Below, piece after piece: positions 8,823 through 17,577 of a stretch of DNA of 64,000 bases; the first letter of the stretch is position 1; each line of letters opens with the position of its first letter. Location of the stretch: the NCBI RefSeq assembly GCF_001189845.1, contig NZ_LFLZ01000003.1, positions 186,001-250,000 on the forward strand. The letters run 5' to 3'. The stretch is from Bradyrhizobium tropiciagri (GTDB lineage Bacteria; Pseudomonadota; Alphaproteobacteria; Rhizobiales; Xanthobacteraceae). Below the pieces are notes generated by a model. That model saw nothing but the letters and a program-made list of their open reading frames with translations. It was not told the DNA's origin and made no database searches. A program made the translations under genes and the position numbers.

Positions 8823-9893
8823 ATGGGTGCCTCGAACCAGTTCATCGTTGACCGGCTGCTGTTTGCTGGTCTGCCGTTCGGCGACCTTCGCCGCTCGGCG
8901 GAAACTGCGGCCGATCAAGGCGAGTGGGGCGCGACGTTTTGCGCCCTGGCTGACCGCTATGCAGAGAAGGCCAGCATGGCGGCAAACCGCGGATGGTTGG
9001 CCTCGGCACACACCTATTGGCGATGGTCCGCGATAGCGCTGCAGGGTGCTAGCTTCGAGCTTCACTTATTTCCCGAACGTCATCGCGAATATCTGCAAGC
9101 AGAACGTCTGCGCCGGAGTGCCCGGGCTGCCTATCGCAAGGCGCTGATGTATGCGGCGCCCGACAGGATTTCCCGCGAACCGGTGTGCATCGAGGCGATG
9201 GGCGAGCGAGTGGAGGGTTATCTCGATAAGCCACCTGGGCGCTCGCTGGGCTTGGTCATCTTGGTCAACGGCCTGGATTCCATCGCCGAGGTGGAGTTGC
9301 GGGCGTTCGGCACCTGGTTCCTGGAGCGCAGCAACGCAGTATTGTCGCTAAACATTCCAATCAATTACGCAGAAGAGCGACGACGTCCAGCGGTGGACGT
9401 CCGCCACCTGGTGCCGTCTATTTGCGATTGGATCGAGCGTAACGGCGGCGTCGAAACGGCAAAATATGGCGTCTTCGGCGTCAGCTTTGGCGGGCACCTC
9501 GTCGCGCAGTTTCTTTCAGCGGATCCGCGGATCGTTTGCGGCGTAGCCGTCTGTCCGCCCGCCTTCATCGGCACCAAGGAACTCGCGATCGATCGCATTC
9601 GCATCATGTGGGCCTGCGCCCTCGCCAAGTCGTTCAACGGGCTCAATGGCGCGGAGAATTCGCTGACGGACGTCAGGACGTTTGCGCCGCCGCTGGGAAA
9701 ACTACTGCTCTACGGATGTCACGCGGACCCCGTGTTCGGCGACGAACATCTAGATGCGTACCGCGAGTGGGCGGGCGATAGAGCCGACCTCCGCATGATG
9801 GCCGCGGAACATGTGGGGACCTCGCGGTTCTCGGATTGGATTCCTGAGGTCTCGGATTGGATCTGCGACCGGATTGCATCGGGTGGATCATGA
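8823..9893 (+). CDS. alpha/beta hydrolase of the FrsA/DUF1100 esterase type
   Basis: This 356-residue cytoplasmic protein has an N-terminal helical cap (about 1-115) and a C-terminal alpha/beta hydrolase core. The nucleophile elbow is GVSFGGH (Ser221). A probable acid lies in the YGCHADPVFGDEH segment, and the final histidine in AAEHVG. This layout matches FrsA-like esterases and related C-C or ester hydrolases. I chose ATG 8823 behind TGGAGCGG; GTG 8820 and TTG 8805 are in-frame alternatives. It follows a propeller gene by 30 bases and overlaps the next gene by ATGA. In a ketosynthase/ACP cluster it is a candidate for chain release or product cleavage. Confidence 0.8.
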   Translation: MGASNQFIVDRLLFAGLPFGDLRRSAETAADQGEWGATFCALADRYAEKASMAANRGWLASAHTYWRWSAIALQGASFELHLFPERHREYLQAERLRRSARAAYRKALMYAAPDRISREPVCIEAMGERVEGYLDKPPGRSLGLVILVNGLDSIAEVELRAFGTWFLERSNAVLSLNIPINYAEERRRPAVDVRHLVPSICDWIERNGGVETAKYGVFGVSFGGHLVAQFLSADPRIVCGVAVCPPAFIGTKELAIDRIRIMWACALAKSFNGLNGAENSLTDVRTFAPPLGKLLLYGCHADPVFGDEHLDAYREWAGDRADLRMMAAEHVGTSRFSDWIPEVSDWICDRIASGGS

Positions 9894-11749
9894 CCAGATT
9901 GTATCGGACCGGCTTCGTCGATTTGGTCGGCCTCGCCATGCTAGCGGTTGTGGCCGGGGGTAGTTGCGCTTTCGCAACGGAAATCATCAACGTTCCCGCC
10001 TCGCCCGAAGTGGCCAGGGTGGAGGGGCATTTCCGCGAGTATGCCCTCGATCATTTGCGCAGTGGCCCGGCCATCGTTGCGGTTGACCGCGATGACGACG
10101 TTTGGGTTGCTCTGGCGCGCAGTGGCAAACTTATGCGCCTGCGCAATGATCAATTGCGCGCGTATGATATTGGACAAGACAGCCGGCCGGTGGCGCTCGC
10201 GCTGGGCACCGCTGAGAATGGTCGTCCTAACGAAATCTGGATTTCTGCGGCCTTCGACGAGAAACTAGTGCGCTTCAACCGACAGACTGAAGCCGTCACG
10301 AAATACGCTGTCGGTGGTAGCGGCACTTTTTGGCCATTCATGATCGCTCTCGGGCCGCATGGCGAAGTCTGGTTCAGCGAGCGCGCGGCCGGCCAGATCG
10401 GTCGGCTGGATCCGGAAAGTGGGAAGGTCGAACATTTCAAACTCCATTCCGCGGAAGCCGGTCCGGCCGGCCTGGTAGTCGCTCCCAAGGACGGCACCCT
10501 ATGGTTCACCGAAGGTCAGACCGATCGGATTGGCCGGCTTGATCCCAAGACTGGCGTCGTCACCGACTATGTCATGGGCGAGCAGTCGACTGGTATGATC
10601 TCAGGACCCGCGGGCATTGCACTAGATGCCAGCGGTCGCGTCTGGTTCACGAAACTCGAAGGCAAACTCGGCGCCATCGATCCCGAGCACGATAAGGTGG
10701 AACTCATCGATCTTCCGGCTGATGCCCGCCGGCCGGCGGGTATAGCAGTTGCACCCGATGGTACCGTCTGGTGCCTTGCGCTCGACGGCAATATGGCCGT
10801 TCGCTACGAGCCGCAGACCCACAGATTCACGCTATATCCGCTTCCAACTGGAAGCCCGGACGAAGAACCGGATGCCCCGCCCAGTGCGCGCACCTCGCGG
10901 CCTTTCGGCATCGCGTTCGATCGATCCGGAAATCTCTGGTTCTCCGAACAATACACCGGGCAACTCGGCGTGCTGGTATTAGCTCCGCCGTCCGTCAATG
11001 TTGTCTCGCCGCGCGACAGGATCCAACAGCACGACCCGTTTGTCACCGTGCGTGCCCTGGACCGCGCCGGCGGGGTATCATCTTTGCAATATGCGCTGGA
11101 TGATCATCGCATCAGCCTAGACGCGGGCCGACTATCACTGCTGGATACGAAGCCTGGCCCACATCGGTTGGTGGTCACTGCGACCAACGCCGCCGGGCTT
11201 TCGGCGAGCGACAGCGTAACGTTCGAATTCCTTCCGGACAGCCCCACTGTCGACGCGCTGTTGAATCAACTCAAGCCGGTGGACGGAGCTGCTATAAGCT
11301 CGCGCAATCAGATGCGAACGATGTTGCAGCACGCGCCAAAAGACGAAGGTCGGTCGGCCGCGCTCGTCGCAATTTTGGAAGAACTTCAGACCAAAGCCGA
11401 CAGATTTGCGAATTTCCCGAGTGCCTACGTCAAAACACTGACCGCCTATTTCCGTCAAACTCAGGTGAGCTTGCTCGAGGTGAAAGTGCTTGATGAAGCG
11501 CCCTACTTTTCGCAGGCCACGCTGCGGATCCGGGCTGGCGAAACGGTGACCTGGCGCTACGATCCGCCCAGCCGTGGCCACGTCATGCCCCAATACCCCA
11601 ATCGAATTGAGATTCCCGGCGAAGGTGTAGTGTCGCCACAACTGCGGGCGGGTGAAAGCTTCGTGCATCGCTTTGCGAGCGTCGGGAAATTTTCCGTCTT
11701 GAACAGGGACCGCCCTGAGGCCCGCTTGACAATCGAGGTAATGGAATGA
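9890..11749 (+). CDS. exported beta-propeller with Ig-like domain and metal-less cupredoxin
   Basis: ATG 9890 overlaps the previous stop (ATGA). The 619-residue protein has a signal peptide (hydrophobic VGLAMLAVVAGGSCAFA). One seven-bladed propeller follows (blades around DVWVAL, EIWISA, EVWFSE, TLWFTE, RVWFTK, TVWCLA, NLWFSE), then a beta-sandwich from about residue 370. The last 90 residues match the cupredoxin of the 3731 product (VKVLDEAPYFSQ against VKMTDAAPYFSE). Only the first histidine (RGHV) is kept: the CxxHxxM loop is replaced by SVLNRDRPEA, so it should not hold type 1 copper. It may be a structural partner docking with the copper-bearing paralogue. Confidence 0.8.
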   Translation: MTRLYRTGFVDLVGLAMLAVVAGGSCAFATEIINVPASPEVARVEGHFREYALDHLRSGPAIVAVDRDDDVWVALARSGKLMRLRNDQLRAYDIGQDSRPVALALGTAENGRPNEIWISAAFDEKLVRFNRQTEAVTKYAVGGSGTFWPFMIALGPHGEVWFSERAAGQIGRLDPESGKVEHFKLHSAEAGPAGLVVAPKDGTLWFTEGQTDRIGRLDPKTGVVTDYVMGEQSTGMISGPAGIALDASGRVWFTKLEGKLGAIDPEHDKVELIDLPADARRPAGIAVAPDGTVWCLALDGNMAVRYEPQTHRFTLYPLPTGSPDEEPDAPPSARTSRPFGIAFDRSGNLWFSEQYTGQLGVLVLAPPSVNVVSPRDRIQQHDPFVTVRALDRAGGVSSLQYALDDHRISLDAGRLSLLDTKPGPHRLVVTATNAAGLSASDSVTFEFLPDSPTVDALLNQLKPVDGAAISSRNQMRTMLQHAPKDEGRSAALVAILEELQTKADRFANFPSAYVKTLTAYFRQTQVSLLEVKVLDEAPYFSQATLRIRAGETVTWRYDPPSRGHVMPQYPNRIEIPGEGVVSPQLRAGESFVHRFASVGKFSVLNRDRPEARLTIEVME

Positions 11750-12528
11750 TCGAGAGCTGCGATTTACTTGATCTTAGCGTGCCGCTCGGGCCTGGTCCCG
11801 GCAACGCCGTCCCAGTCGAGATCGAATATATGTCTCACGCCGCCGGCGGTGTGCACCTCGCGCAGCTCGTCGGCACGACACCGGAATGCCTGTGTGGCGG
11901 CAAGGCTTGGGCGAGTGAGCGCGTCTCGGCGATTACACACAGCGGCACCCATGTCGACGCTCCGTTCCACTATTCGGAACTGACAGGCACCCGCCCCAGT
12001 CGAACCATCGACCAGATGCCGCTCGACTGGTTTTGGGGGCCGGGCAAGAAGATCACCGTCGAACCCAGAGCGATCAATGTACCCGTTACGATCGAGGAAC
12101 TGATCGAAGCCGAAGGTAAGGCCGGCATGACGATCGAGGCCCACGACATCGTCGTGTTTGATACCGGCGCGCAGGCCTACTGGGATACGGCTAAGTACAA
12201 TCGACGGGGACGCGGATTGTCGCCACAGCTTATTAGACATTTAGTGGATCGCGGGGTGTGCGTATTCGGTACCGATGCTTGGAGCCTTGACCCGCCCTAT
12301 TGGGTGATGCGGCGCCGCATGAAGCGGTTCGGTGCCGATACTGTCTGGGGGGCGCATTACGTCGGCCGGGAGCAGGAATTCTGCGCGATCGAAAAACTGG
12401 CTAACCTAAATCTGTTGCCAGCACAGGGATTTTATGTGGCCGCGTTTCCGATCAAGGTTGTCGGCGGCAGCGCCGGTTGGGCACGCGTTGTCGGCTTTGT
12501 GCCCCGGAAAAGTCCAACAGACGCGTGA
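11746..12528 (+). CDS. metal-dependent 'cyclase' family hydrolase (kynurenine formamidase-like)
   Basis: The 260-residue protein starts at ATG 11746, overlapping the previous stop by ATGA. It carries the signature HSGTHVDAPFHY (His65, His69, Asp71, His75), the metal-binding motif of the PF04199 family. That family includes bacterial kynurenine formamidase and proteins called cyclases in polyketide clusters. There is no signal peptide, so it is cytoplasmic. Family members hydrolyse amides or esters, or close rings. Here the neighbours (ACP, ketosynthases, START proteins) favour a role on a pathway intermediate rather than tryptophan degradation. No kynureninase or dioxygenase gene is nearby. 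Confidence 0.85.
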   Translation: MIESCDLLDLSVPLGPGPGNAVPVEIEYMSHAAGGVHLAQLVGTTPECLCGGKAWASERVSAITHSGTHVDAPFHYSELTGTRPSRTIDQMPLDWFWGPGKKITVEPRAINVPVTIEELIEAEGKAGMTIEAHDIVVFDTGAQAYWDTAKYNRRGRGLSPQLIRHLVDRGVCVFGTDAWSLDPPYWVMRRRMKRFGADTVWGAHYVGREQEFCAIEKLANLNLLPAQGFYVAAFPIKVVGGSAGWARVVGFVPRKSPTDA

Positions 12529-12544
12529 TCCGAGAGGGAAGACA

Positions 12545-13780
12545 ATGTCGCGCAGGGTGGCGGTGACCGGTCTTGGCGTCGTATCGCCGGTAGGTGTCGG
12601 TACGGAATCGTTCTGGTCGGCTGTCAAAGCCGGCAACAATGGTGTGACCGAGATTCCTGCATCGATTCTGCAGATTCTTCCGGGCCTTCGAACCCGGTCG
12701 GCGGCAGGCATATCGGAGCATTGGCTCGCTCAGCCAAAGGGTTCTGGCGCGCGAGTCGAGCGGCTCGGCACCATTGCCTTTCGCCAAGCTCTTGATGACG
12801 CTGGGCTCGCGAGCCTGCAGGACGTAAGCAGCGGTCTCGTGTTCGGTACGGCCGTCGGGGATACCGCCGGCATGGAACGCAGTTTCGTCAGTATTGACGA
12901 GCGCGGAGCGTTCGACTTCACTAAGGCCGACACCCATCTATTCAATACAATGCATTTTCATGCGACCGCCGCGGAATGGGCGCGCTCATCTCGCTGCGAG
13001 GGGCCGACGATCGTGGTCTCGACCGGTTGCACAGCGGGAATCGATTCATTCGGCATTGCGTTCGATCTAGTTCGGAATAATAGGGTTGATGTGGCGGTCT
13101 GCGGCGCCGCAGACGCTCCTTTGACCCCCATCGTTTTCGCGGCATTCGATGCGCTTGGTGCATTGTCCAAACGCGACCATGATGTCACTCGCGCCTCGCG
13201 TCCGTTTGACCGCACTCGCGACGGCTTCGTACTCGGCGAGGGCGCCGGAGTTCTCGTGTTGGAGGAATACGAGCATGCGCTCAGGCGGGGCGCTAAGATT
13301 TACGCCGAAGCAAGCGGCTTTAGCTCGCTGAGCAACGGCTTCCACATGACGGACCTGCCGTCGGACGGTAAAGCGTTGGCTCGTTGCTTCGAACAGGCTA
13401 TTCTTGATGCCGGAATAAGAGCCTGCGAGATCGATTGCGTCAATGCACATGGCAGTTCTACCAAGCAAAATGACGTGTGCGAGACTAGCTCCATCGCGGC
13501 TGTGCTTGGCGATCAAGCTGAAAACGTATCAGTTAATTCGCTGAAGGCGATGGTCGGACATGCCCTCGGCGCGTCGAACGCTATCGAACTTGTGGCTTGT
13601 GCCCTCAGTATTCATGAGCAGTTCGTGTTTCCCACGATCAACCTCGATCATCCCGACCCGGACTGCTATCTCGATTATGTTCCCAATCGTGGGCGCAAGC
13701 GGCGCATCAGGCATCTCGCAAAATTGAGCAACGGATTTTCCGGAATCCACTCGACGGCCATTCTGAGTAGGGCCACGTAG
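12545..13780 (+). CDS. beta-ketoacyl-ACP synthase II (FabF type), catalytically complete
   Basis: ATG 12545 follows a GAGAGGGAAGA site, 17 bases after the previous stop. The 411-residue protein has the full ketosynthase triad: Cys162 in VSTGCTAGID, His302 in NAHGSSTKQND and His339 in VGHALGAS, with Lys334 in NSLKAM. The N-terminal RRVAVTGLGVVSPVG is classic for FabF/KS-alpha. It should condense malonyl-ACP with the chain on the cluster ACP. The degenerate ketosynthase at 2431 is the likely heterodimer partner, although the two genes lie 9 kb apart, unlike the adjacent KS-alpha/KS-beta genes of Streptomyces. No reductase or acyltransferase gene occurs in the cluster, so those steps may come from primary fatty-acid synthesis. 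Confidence 0.92.
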   Translation: MSRRVAVTGLGVVSPVGVGTESFWSAVKAGNNGVTEIPASILQILPGLRTRSAAGISEHWLAQPKGSGARVERLGTIAFRQALDDAGLASLQDVSSGLVFGTAVGDTAGMERSFVSIDERGAFDFTKADTHLFNTMHFHATAAEWARSSRCEGPTIVVSTGCTAGIDSFGIAFDLVRNNRVDVAVCGAADAPLTPIVFAAFDALGALSKRDHDVTRASRPFDRTRDGFVLGEGAGVLVLEEYEHALRRGAKIYAEASGFSSLSNGFHMTDLPSDGKALARCFEQAILDAGIRACEIDCVNAHGSSTKQNDVCETSSIAAVLGDQAENVSVNSLKAMVGHALGASNAIELVACALSIHEQFVFPTINLDHPDPDCYLDYVPNRGRKRRIRHLAKLSNGFSGIHSTAILSRAT

Positions 13781-14448
13781 TGAAGCACGAGACCGACCAG
13801 AACGTTGATACCCTAGTTCAGTGTCCGGTCGGGGCGCTGGTCCTGGTTTCGCTGAAAAGGCTCCGGATCGTCTTCAGCATTGGCCGGACGCCTCAGATGC
13901 TAACCGGTTGCGAGGTTGCTCTCTGGCAGCGTCTGCAAACCGATCGGCGCCGACTCGAATTTATCGGCGGTCGTCTTGCCGCGAAACTTGCTATCGCGCG
14001 GTTGTCGACCGACAACATTGCGTTGTGCAACATCGAGGTGGCGCGGTCAGAAAGTGGAAAGCCGGTCGTGCGTGGAATGATGGGACCTGTCACTGAGGTC
14101 TCAATTTCGCATACGCGTGAGTGGGCCGTGGCGCTGGCAGTTCCTGGGCAAGCTCCGTGTGGTATCGACATCGAAGATCGGACTTCGCGGGTACGACTGT
14201 CCGGCGACTACTTTCATAAGTCTGAAATCGAACTCGCCGCCAGAATAGGTCCGAAGCGGCATTGGGTGCTCAAGGAAGCCCTGGCGAAACTGAGCAGCAA
14301 GGGGCTTGGCGGGGATCCGCATTCCGTCAAACTTGTTGAAGCCCGATCTCCCTCCGAAGCGGCAATATGCCAACGTCAGTCGACTGTTCATGCCTTCTCA
14401 GGCGTGCGCCGTTCGCTTGCGGTGGGAATTGCGCTCGGTCGAACTTGA
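13780..14448 (+). CDS. 4'-phosphopantetheinyl transferase
   Basis: The GTG start shares one base with the ketosynthase stop (TAGTG). The 222-residue protein has the Sfp-type motifs GIDIED (Asp130, Glu132, magnesium binding) and HWVLKEALAKL (Trp162, Lys165, Glu166). Its N-terminal half, about 110 residues, is the pseudo-repeat typical of Sfp-like enzymes and not of the shorter AcpS. It transfers phosphopantetheine from coenzyme A to Ser41 of the cluster ACP, making the holo form. A dedicated transferase beside an ACP and ketosynthases is strong support for a real secondary-metabolite pathway. Confidence 0.9.
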   Translation: MKHETDQNVDTLVQCPVGALVLVSLKRLRIVFSIGRTPQMLTGCEVALWQRLQTDRRRLEFIGGRLAAKLAIARLSTDNIALCNIEVARSESGKPVVRGMMGPVTEVSISHTREWAVALAVPGQAPCGIDIEDRTSRVRLSGDYFHKSEIELAARIGPKRHWVLKEALAKLSSKGLGGDPHSVKLVEARSPSEAAICQRQSTVHAFSGVRRSLAVGIALGRT

Positions 14449-14479
14449 GTTGTGGGAAGTCAAACCGGTATTTGTTACG

Positions 14480-15091
14480 ATGGGCCAGGAAATAAAGTGC
14501 AAGGTGGTAGTTGGCGGCCGCAAGGCCGAAGGGCGCCTCCAACTCGAGACGGAGCGACTGTATTTCCGCTCGCCAACTGAAAAACTAGACGTCGCGACGA
14601 AAGATGTGAAGGTCAAGGCCAGCAAAGGCGTGTTGTTTGTCAGCATTGGCAAGACCCAATACGAGTTCGAACTTGGCGCGGTCGCCGAGCGATGGGCGGA
14701 TCGCATTCAGAATCCTAAAAGCTTAGTTCAAAAACTCGGCGTGAAAGCCGGCGCATCCATTGTAGCCATTGGTCGCCGGGATGCAGAACTCATCGACGAG
14801 TTGAAGAAGGTCGGCGCAAAAATATCAGCAAGGAAAGGTGGCAAAGACCACGACTGGGTGTTTGTTGGCGTGGAGCAACCCGGCGACCTCAATTTGCTAG
14901 AAGGTTTGACAGATACGATCAAGTCGAACGGCGCTGTCTGGATCATATTCCCGAAGGGCCGCTCCGACCTGAAAGCCGAGCACCTTATCGCAACTGGAAA
15001 GGCGAATGGCCTTGTCGATACGAAGGTCGCGCGTGTATCGGACCGGTTGACCGGCATGAAGTTCGTGATTCCTGTCAAACAGCGGAAATGA
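14480..15091 (+). CDS. DUF3052-like protein
   Basis: I chose ATG 14480 because the upstream open frame overlaps the transferase gene in another register. The 203-residue product has an N-terminal beta-rich segment (GQEIKCKVVVGG to about 75). After it comes a Rossmann-like domain reading LVQKLGVKAGASIVAIG, AVWIIFPKG and GLVDTKVARVSDRLTGMKFVIP. This second part follows the pattern of DUF3052 proteins of unknown function. Charged and without a signal peptide, it should be cytoplasmic. Nothing in the sequence indicates a reaction; similar domains elsewhere are small nucleotide-fold proteins. Its place between the transferase and a START protein suggests a pathway accessory. Confidence 0.65.
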   Translation: MGQEIKCKVVVGGRKAEGRLQLETERLYFRSPTEKLDVATKDVKVKASKGVLFVSIGKTQYEFELGAVAERWADRIQNPKSLVQKLGVKAGASIVAIGRRDAELIDELKKVGAKISARKGGKDHDWVFVGVEQPGDLNLLEGLTDTIKSNGAVWIIFPKGRSDLKAEHLIATGKANGLVDTKVARVSDRLTGMKFVIPVKQRK

Positions 15092-15101
15092 TGGTGAGCA
15101 A

Positions 15102-15629
15102 ATGACGATAGCCTTTGTTGTTGTCGCAATTCTGGTCCTGCTGATTGCTGCGGTATTCGGTATTGGTGCGGCGTTGCCGAAGGAGCACCGCGCAGAGGTT
15201 GATGCCGTCGTACCGCTCAGTCCGGATCACCTATGGAAACTTATCGCTGATCCAAGCCAAGCGACAAAGTGGCGAACTGATCTTGCAAGTGCAGAGGAGA
15301 TCTCTCCAAACGTTGTGCGCGAGACCTCCAAAAAGGGTGAAGCCATGACGTTCGAGACGATGCACAGCGATCCACCGAACGTTCTTGTGCGTCGGATCGC
15401 GGATACCAACCTGCCGTTCGGCGGACAATGGAGAATCACCATCGACCCGGATCAGGGGCAGTCGCGGATTAACATCGTCGAAGACGGTTTCGTAAAGCCT
15501 GCCTTGTTCCGATTTGTATCGCGCTTTGCGATGGGCCACGACCGCACGATCAAGAATTTCCTGAGTGACCTGAAGGATTACAGCAGCAAGTTGTCTGCTT
15601 CTTCGGACGAATGGACTAGGAAGGAGTAA
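15102..15629 (+). CDS. membrane-anchored SRPBCC/START-domain protein
   Basis: ATG 15102 lies 10 bases after the previous stop with GGTGAGC in front. Residues 3-25 form one hydrophobic helix, a membrane anchor. The rest is a START-like domain (EHRAEVDAVVPLSPDHLWKLIADPSQATKW is the usual N-terminal strand-helix-helix, then repeated strands). The C-terminus is charged. It is the second START protein of the cluster and differs from the 6157 product by its anchor. The domain may face the periplasm and receive or shield a hydrophobic product at the membrane, but topology cannot be settled from sequence. Length (175) is normal for such proteins. Confidence 0.7.
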   Translation: MTIAFVVVAILVLLIAAVFGIGAALPKEHRAEVDAVVPLSPDHLWKLIADPSQATKWRTDLASAEEISPNVVRETSKKGEAMTFETMHSDPPNVLVRRIADTNLPFGGQWRITIDPDQGQSRINIVEDGFVKPALFRFVSRFAMGHDRTIKNFLSDLKDYSSKLSASSDEWTRKE

Positions 15630-15634
15630 ACTCC

Positions 15635-16792
15635 ATGAATCGTCGCGGCGTATTGCTCCGACGTTTCTTTTCAATCGGCGTCACGGGTTTGCTTACACTT
15701 TGCGGCGGAGTCTTGGTGGATGCGAGGCCGTTGAACTCCGAACTCTCCGACGTCGATCCGCTTTTTGCACCGCTCCAAGATCGTCAGGCACCGCCTGTCG
15801 ATGCTCGCAACGTCGAACAAATCGAATTAGGAAAGATGCTGTTTTTTGATACGCGCCTGTCTGGCGACGCTTCGATTTCGTGCGCCTCGTGCCACGATCC
15901 TGAGCAAGGTTGGTCCTTCGCTGACGAGCTTTCACGCGGGTATCCGGGGACTGCGAACTGGAGAAACAGCCCGACCATCGTTAACGCAGTATTTTTGCGT
16001 CGGTTTTTCTGGACAGGGCATGCTCCGACGCTAGAAGCGCAGGCGAAGGCCGCTGGTATGGGTGCCATTGAGATGCATGGCACGCCAGGTCTCGTCGAAT
16101 TGCGCCTTGCGGCCATCCCCGAATATCGCGAACGTTTTGCCCGCGCGTTCGGCGGCGAGATACCGAAGAGCGATGACGTCTGGCGCGCGATCGCTGCCTT
16201 CGAACGGACACTGACACAAACCGACACGCCGTTCGATCGCTTCCTACGCGGCGACAGAACGGCTTTGGATGAGAGTCAGGTCAGGGGATTCTCCCTCTTC
16301 AAGGGCAAAGCGGGTTGCGCGCGCTGCCACCATGGGCCGCTTCTTACAGACGAGCAATTCCACAACACCGGTGTTCCCGCAAGCACGCGTTGGCGGACCG
16401 ACACACTTGCCCGCATCAGTTTCAACTTCATGCAGGCTGAACTAGGTGAGGCTAAGGCGGGGCTAAGTGACGACGCAGGGTTGTTTCTATTCAGCAAGCG
16501 CCGGGAAGACCTGGGAAAGTTCCGAACGGCCCCGCTTCGCTACACCAAGTACACCGCACCATACATGCATAACGGCTCCTTGGCCGACTTGCGTCAGGTG
16601 GTCGAGTTCTATAACGGCGGCGGTGATGTCAATCCCTTCAACGACAACAAGGATGTCAAAATGTCGAGGCTGAACCTCTCGGACAGCGAGATAGCCGACC
16701 TCGTTGATTTCCTAGAGTCGCTAAGCGGCGATGAAGTCCGGGTCACAAAGCCAAGGCTTCCCTCCTATCCGGCGCGACCGGTTGACGACTAG
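15635..16792 (+). CDS. di-heme cytochrome c peroxidase / MauG-family protein
   Basis: The start follows GGAAGGAG. A signal peptide (VTGLLTLCGGVLVDA) exports the 385-residue protein. Two c-type haem sites are visible: CASCH (Cys83, Cys86, His87) and CARCH (Cys228, Cys231, His232). They are followed by KYTAPYMHNGSL, whose Met311 is the usual distal ligand of the high-potential haem in peroxidases; MauG has Tyr at that position. The protein is therefore closer to bacterial cytochrome c peroxidase, but the two are one family. It would take electrons from a small periplasmic carrier, and two cluster proteins have type 1 copper sites. Substrate: peroxide, or oxidation of the cluster product or a partner protein. 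Confidence 0.92.
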   Translation: MNRRGVLLRRFFSIGVTGLLTLCGGVLVDARPLNSELSDVDPLFAPLQDRQAPPVDARNVEQIELGKMLFFDTRLSGDASISCASCHDPEQGWSFADELSRGYPGTANWRNSPTIVNAVFLRRFFWTGHAPTLEAQAKAAGMGAIEMHGTPGLVELRLAAIPEYRERFARAFGGEIPKSDDVWRAIAAFERTLTQTDTPFDRFLRGDRTALDESQVRGFSLFKGKAGCARCHHGPLLTDEQFHNTGVPASTRWRTDTLARISFNFMQAELGEAKAGLSDDAGLFLFSKRREDLGKFRTAPLRYTKYTAPYMHNGSLADLRQVVEFYNGGGDVNPFNDNKDVKMSRLNLSDSEIADLVDFLESLSGDEVRVTKPRLPSYPARPVDD

Positions 16793-16797
16793 GCGTA

Positions 16798-17577
16798 ATG
16801 GCTATGTCAAGGCGGGCCCGTCAGCAGTTGTTGCGCGTCATAGCGGGAGGATTCCTGGTCGGATTGTCAGGTGGTCTCTTGTTGGTGAGGTCCCAAGCCG
16901 GAGTCCCCGAAGGGGTATATCAAGCAGTTGAGCTTGCCGATGCTGGCAGCATTGTTGGCGAGGTGCTGCGGCCGTCGGGCGAGGGAGAAACAGAGGAATT
17001 CCCTGTCAACAAAGACTTCGCCGCGTGCGGCAAGGAACCGCGGCACATAGAGTGGGTACGCGTCAAGGACGGCCGGCTTTTGGATGCCGTGGTTTTTATC
17101 GACCGCATTGGATCGGGTAAGCCATTTTCAGCGGCAGAAGACACGGTAGCCTTGCGACAGACTCATTGCAGTTTCGAGCCGCAGCTGCAAATTGTCCGCG
17201 ATGGCGGAAATCTCGAACTGCGTAACCTCGATCCAGTCATGCACAGCGCCCGGATCTACGAGGTTATCCAGTCAGCGCGGCGTCAAATCCTCAATGCAGT
17301 ACAGGATCGCGACGCCGATCCGATCTCGACCGTGATAGGCGCTACTCGCGGAAACGCCGTGAAGATCGAATGCGGTGTTCATGATTTTATGTATGCCTGG
17401 ATCTTTGTTGCTCGCAATCCCTACTATGCCGTGGTGGACGACCGCGGTGTCTTTCACATCGACAATGTACCAGCCGGGACGTACCGCCTTCGAGCGTGGC
17501 ATGGGCGGCTAGGGTACCGAGAGACGAAAGTGGTCATCTCCGCGCGAGAACAATCTCACGTTGAGTTCATTTACTGA
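16798..17577 (+). CDS. exported single-copper cupredoxin with C-terminal regulatory-like beta domain
   Basis: This 259-residue protein follows the peroxidase by 5 bases. A hydrophobic N-terminal segment (14-35) anchors or exports it. A full type 1 copper set is present: His149 in NLDPVMHSAR, then CGVHDFM with Cys192, His195 and Met198 (CxxHxxM). The strand VFHIDNVPAGTYRLRAWH after the site resembles carboxypeptidase regulatory-like domains often paired with methylamine-utilisation type plastocyanins. I infer that it is the electron partner of the di-heme peroxidase. Its last bases overlap the end of the convergent regulator gene. ATG 16804 is an equally possible start. Confidence 0.8.
   Translation: MAMSRRARQQLLRVIAGGFLVGLSGGLLLVRSQAGVPEGVYQAVELADAGSIVGEVLRPSGEGETEEFPVNKDFAACGKEPRHIEWVRVKDGRLLDAVVFIDRIGSGKPFSAAEDTVALRQTHCSFEPQLQIVRDGGNLELRNLDPVMHSARIYEVIQSARRQILNAVQDRDADPISTVIGATRGNAVKIECGVHDFMYAWIFVARNPYYAVVDDRGVFHIDNVPAGTYRLRAWHGRLGYRETKVVISAREQSHVEFIY

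Noticed and set aside
9857-10177. Alternative start of the 9890 gene and overlapping small frames
   Set aside because: The 9890 start overlaps the preceding stop as ATGA and gives a proper signal peptide; the longer form does not.
3731-11749. Reading the propellers as streptogramin B resistance lyases
   Set aside because: The repeats resemble Vgb, but the proteins are much larger, exported, fused to cupredoxins and nearly free of His in the blades, so resistance is not supported.
11746-12528. Calling the cyclase-family gene kynurenine formamidase (kynB)
   Set aside because: The metal motif fits, but no other tryptophan-degradation gene is nearby and the setting is biosynthetic, so a symbol is not justified.
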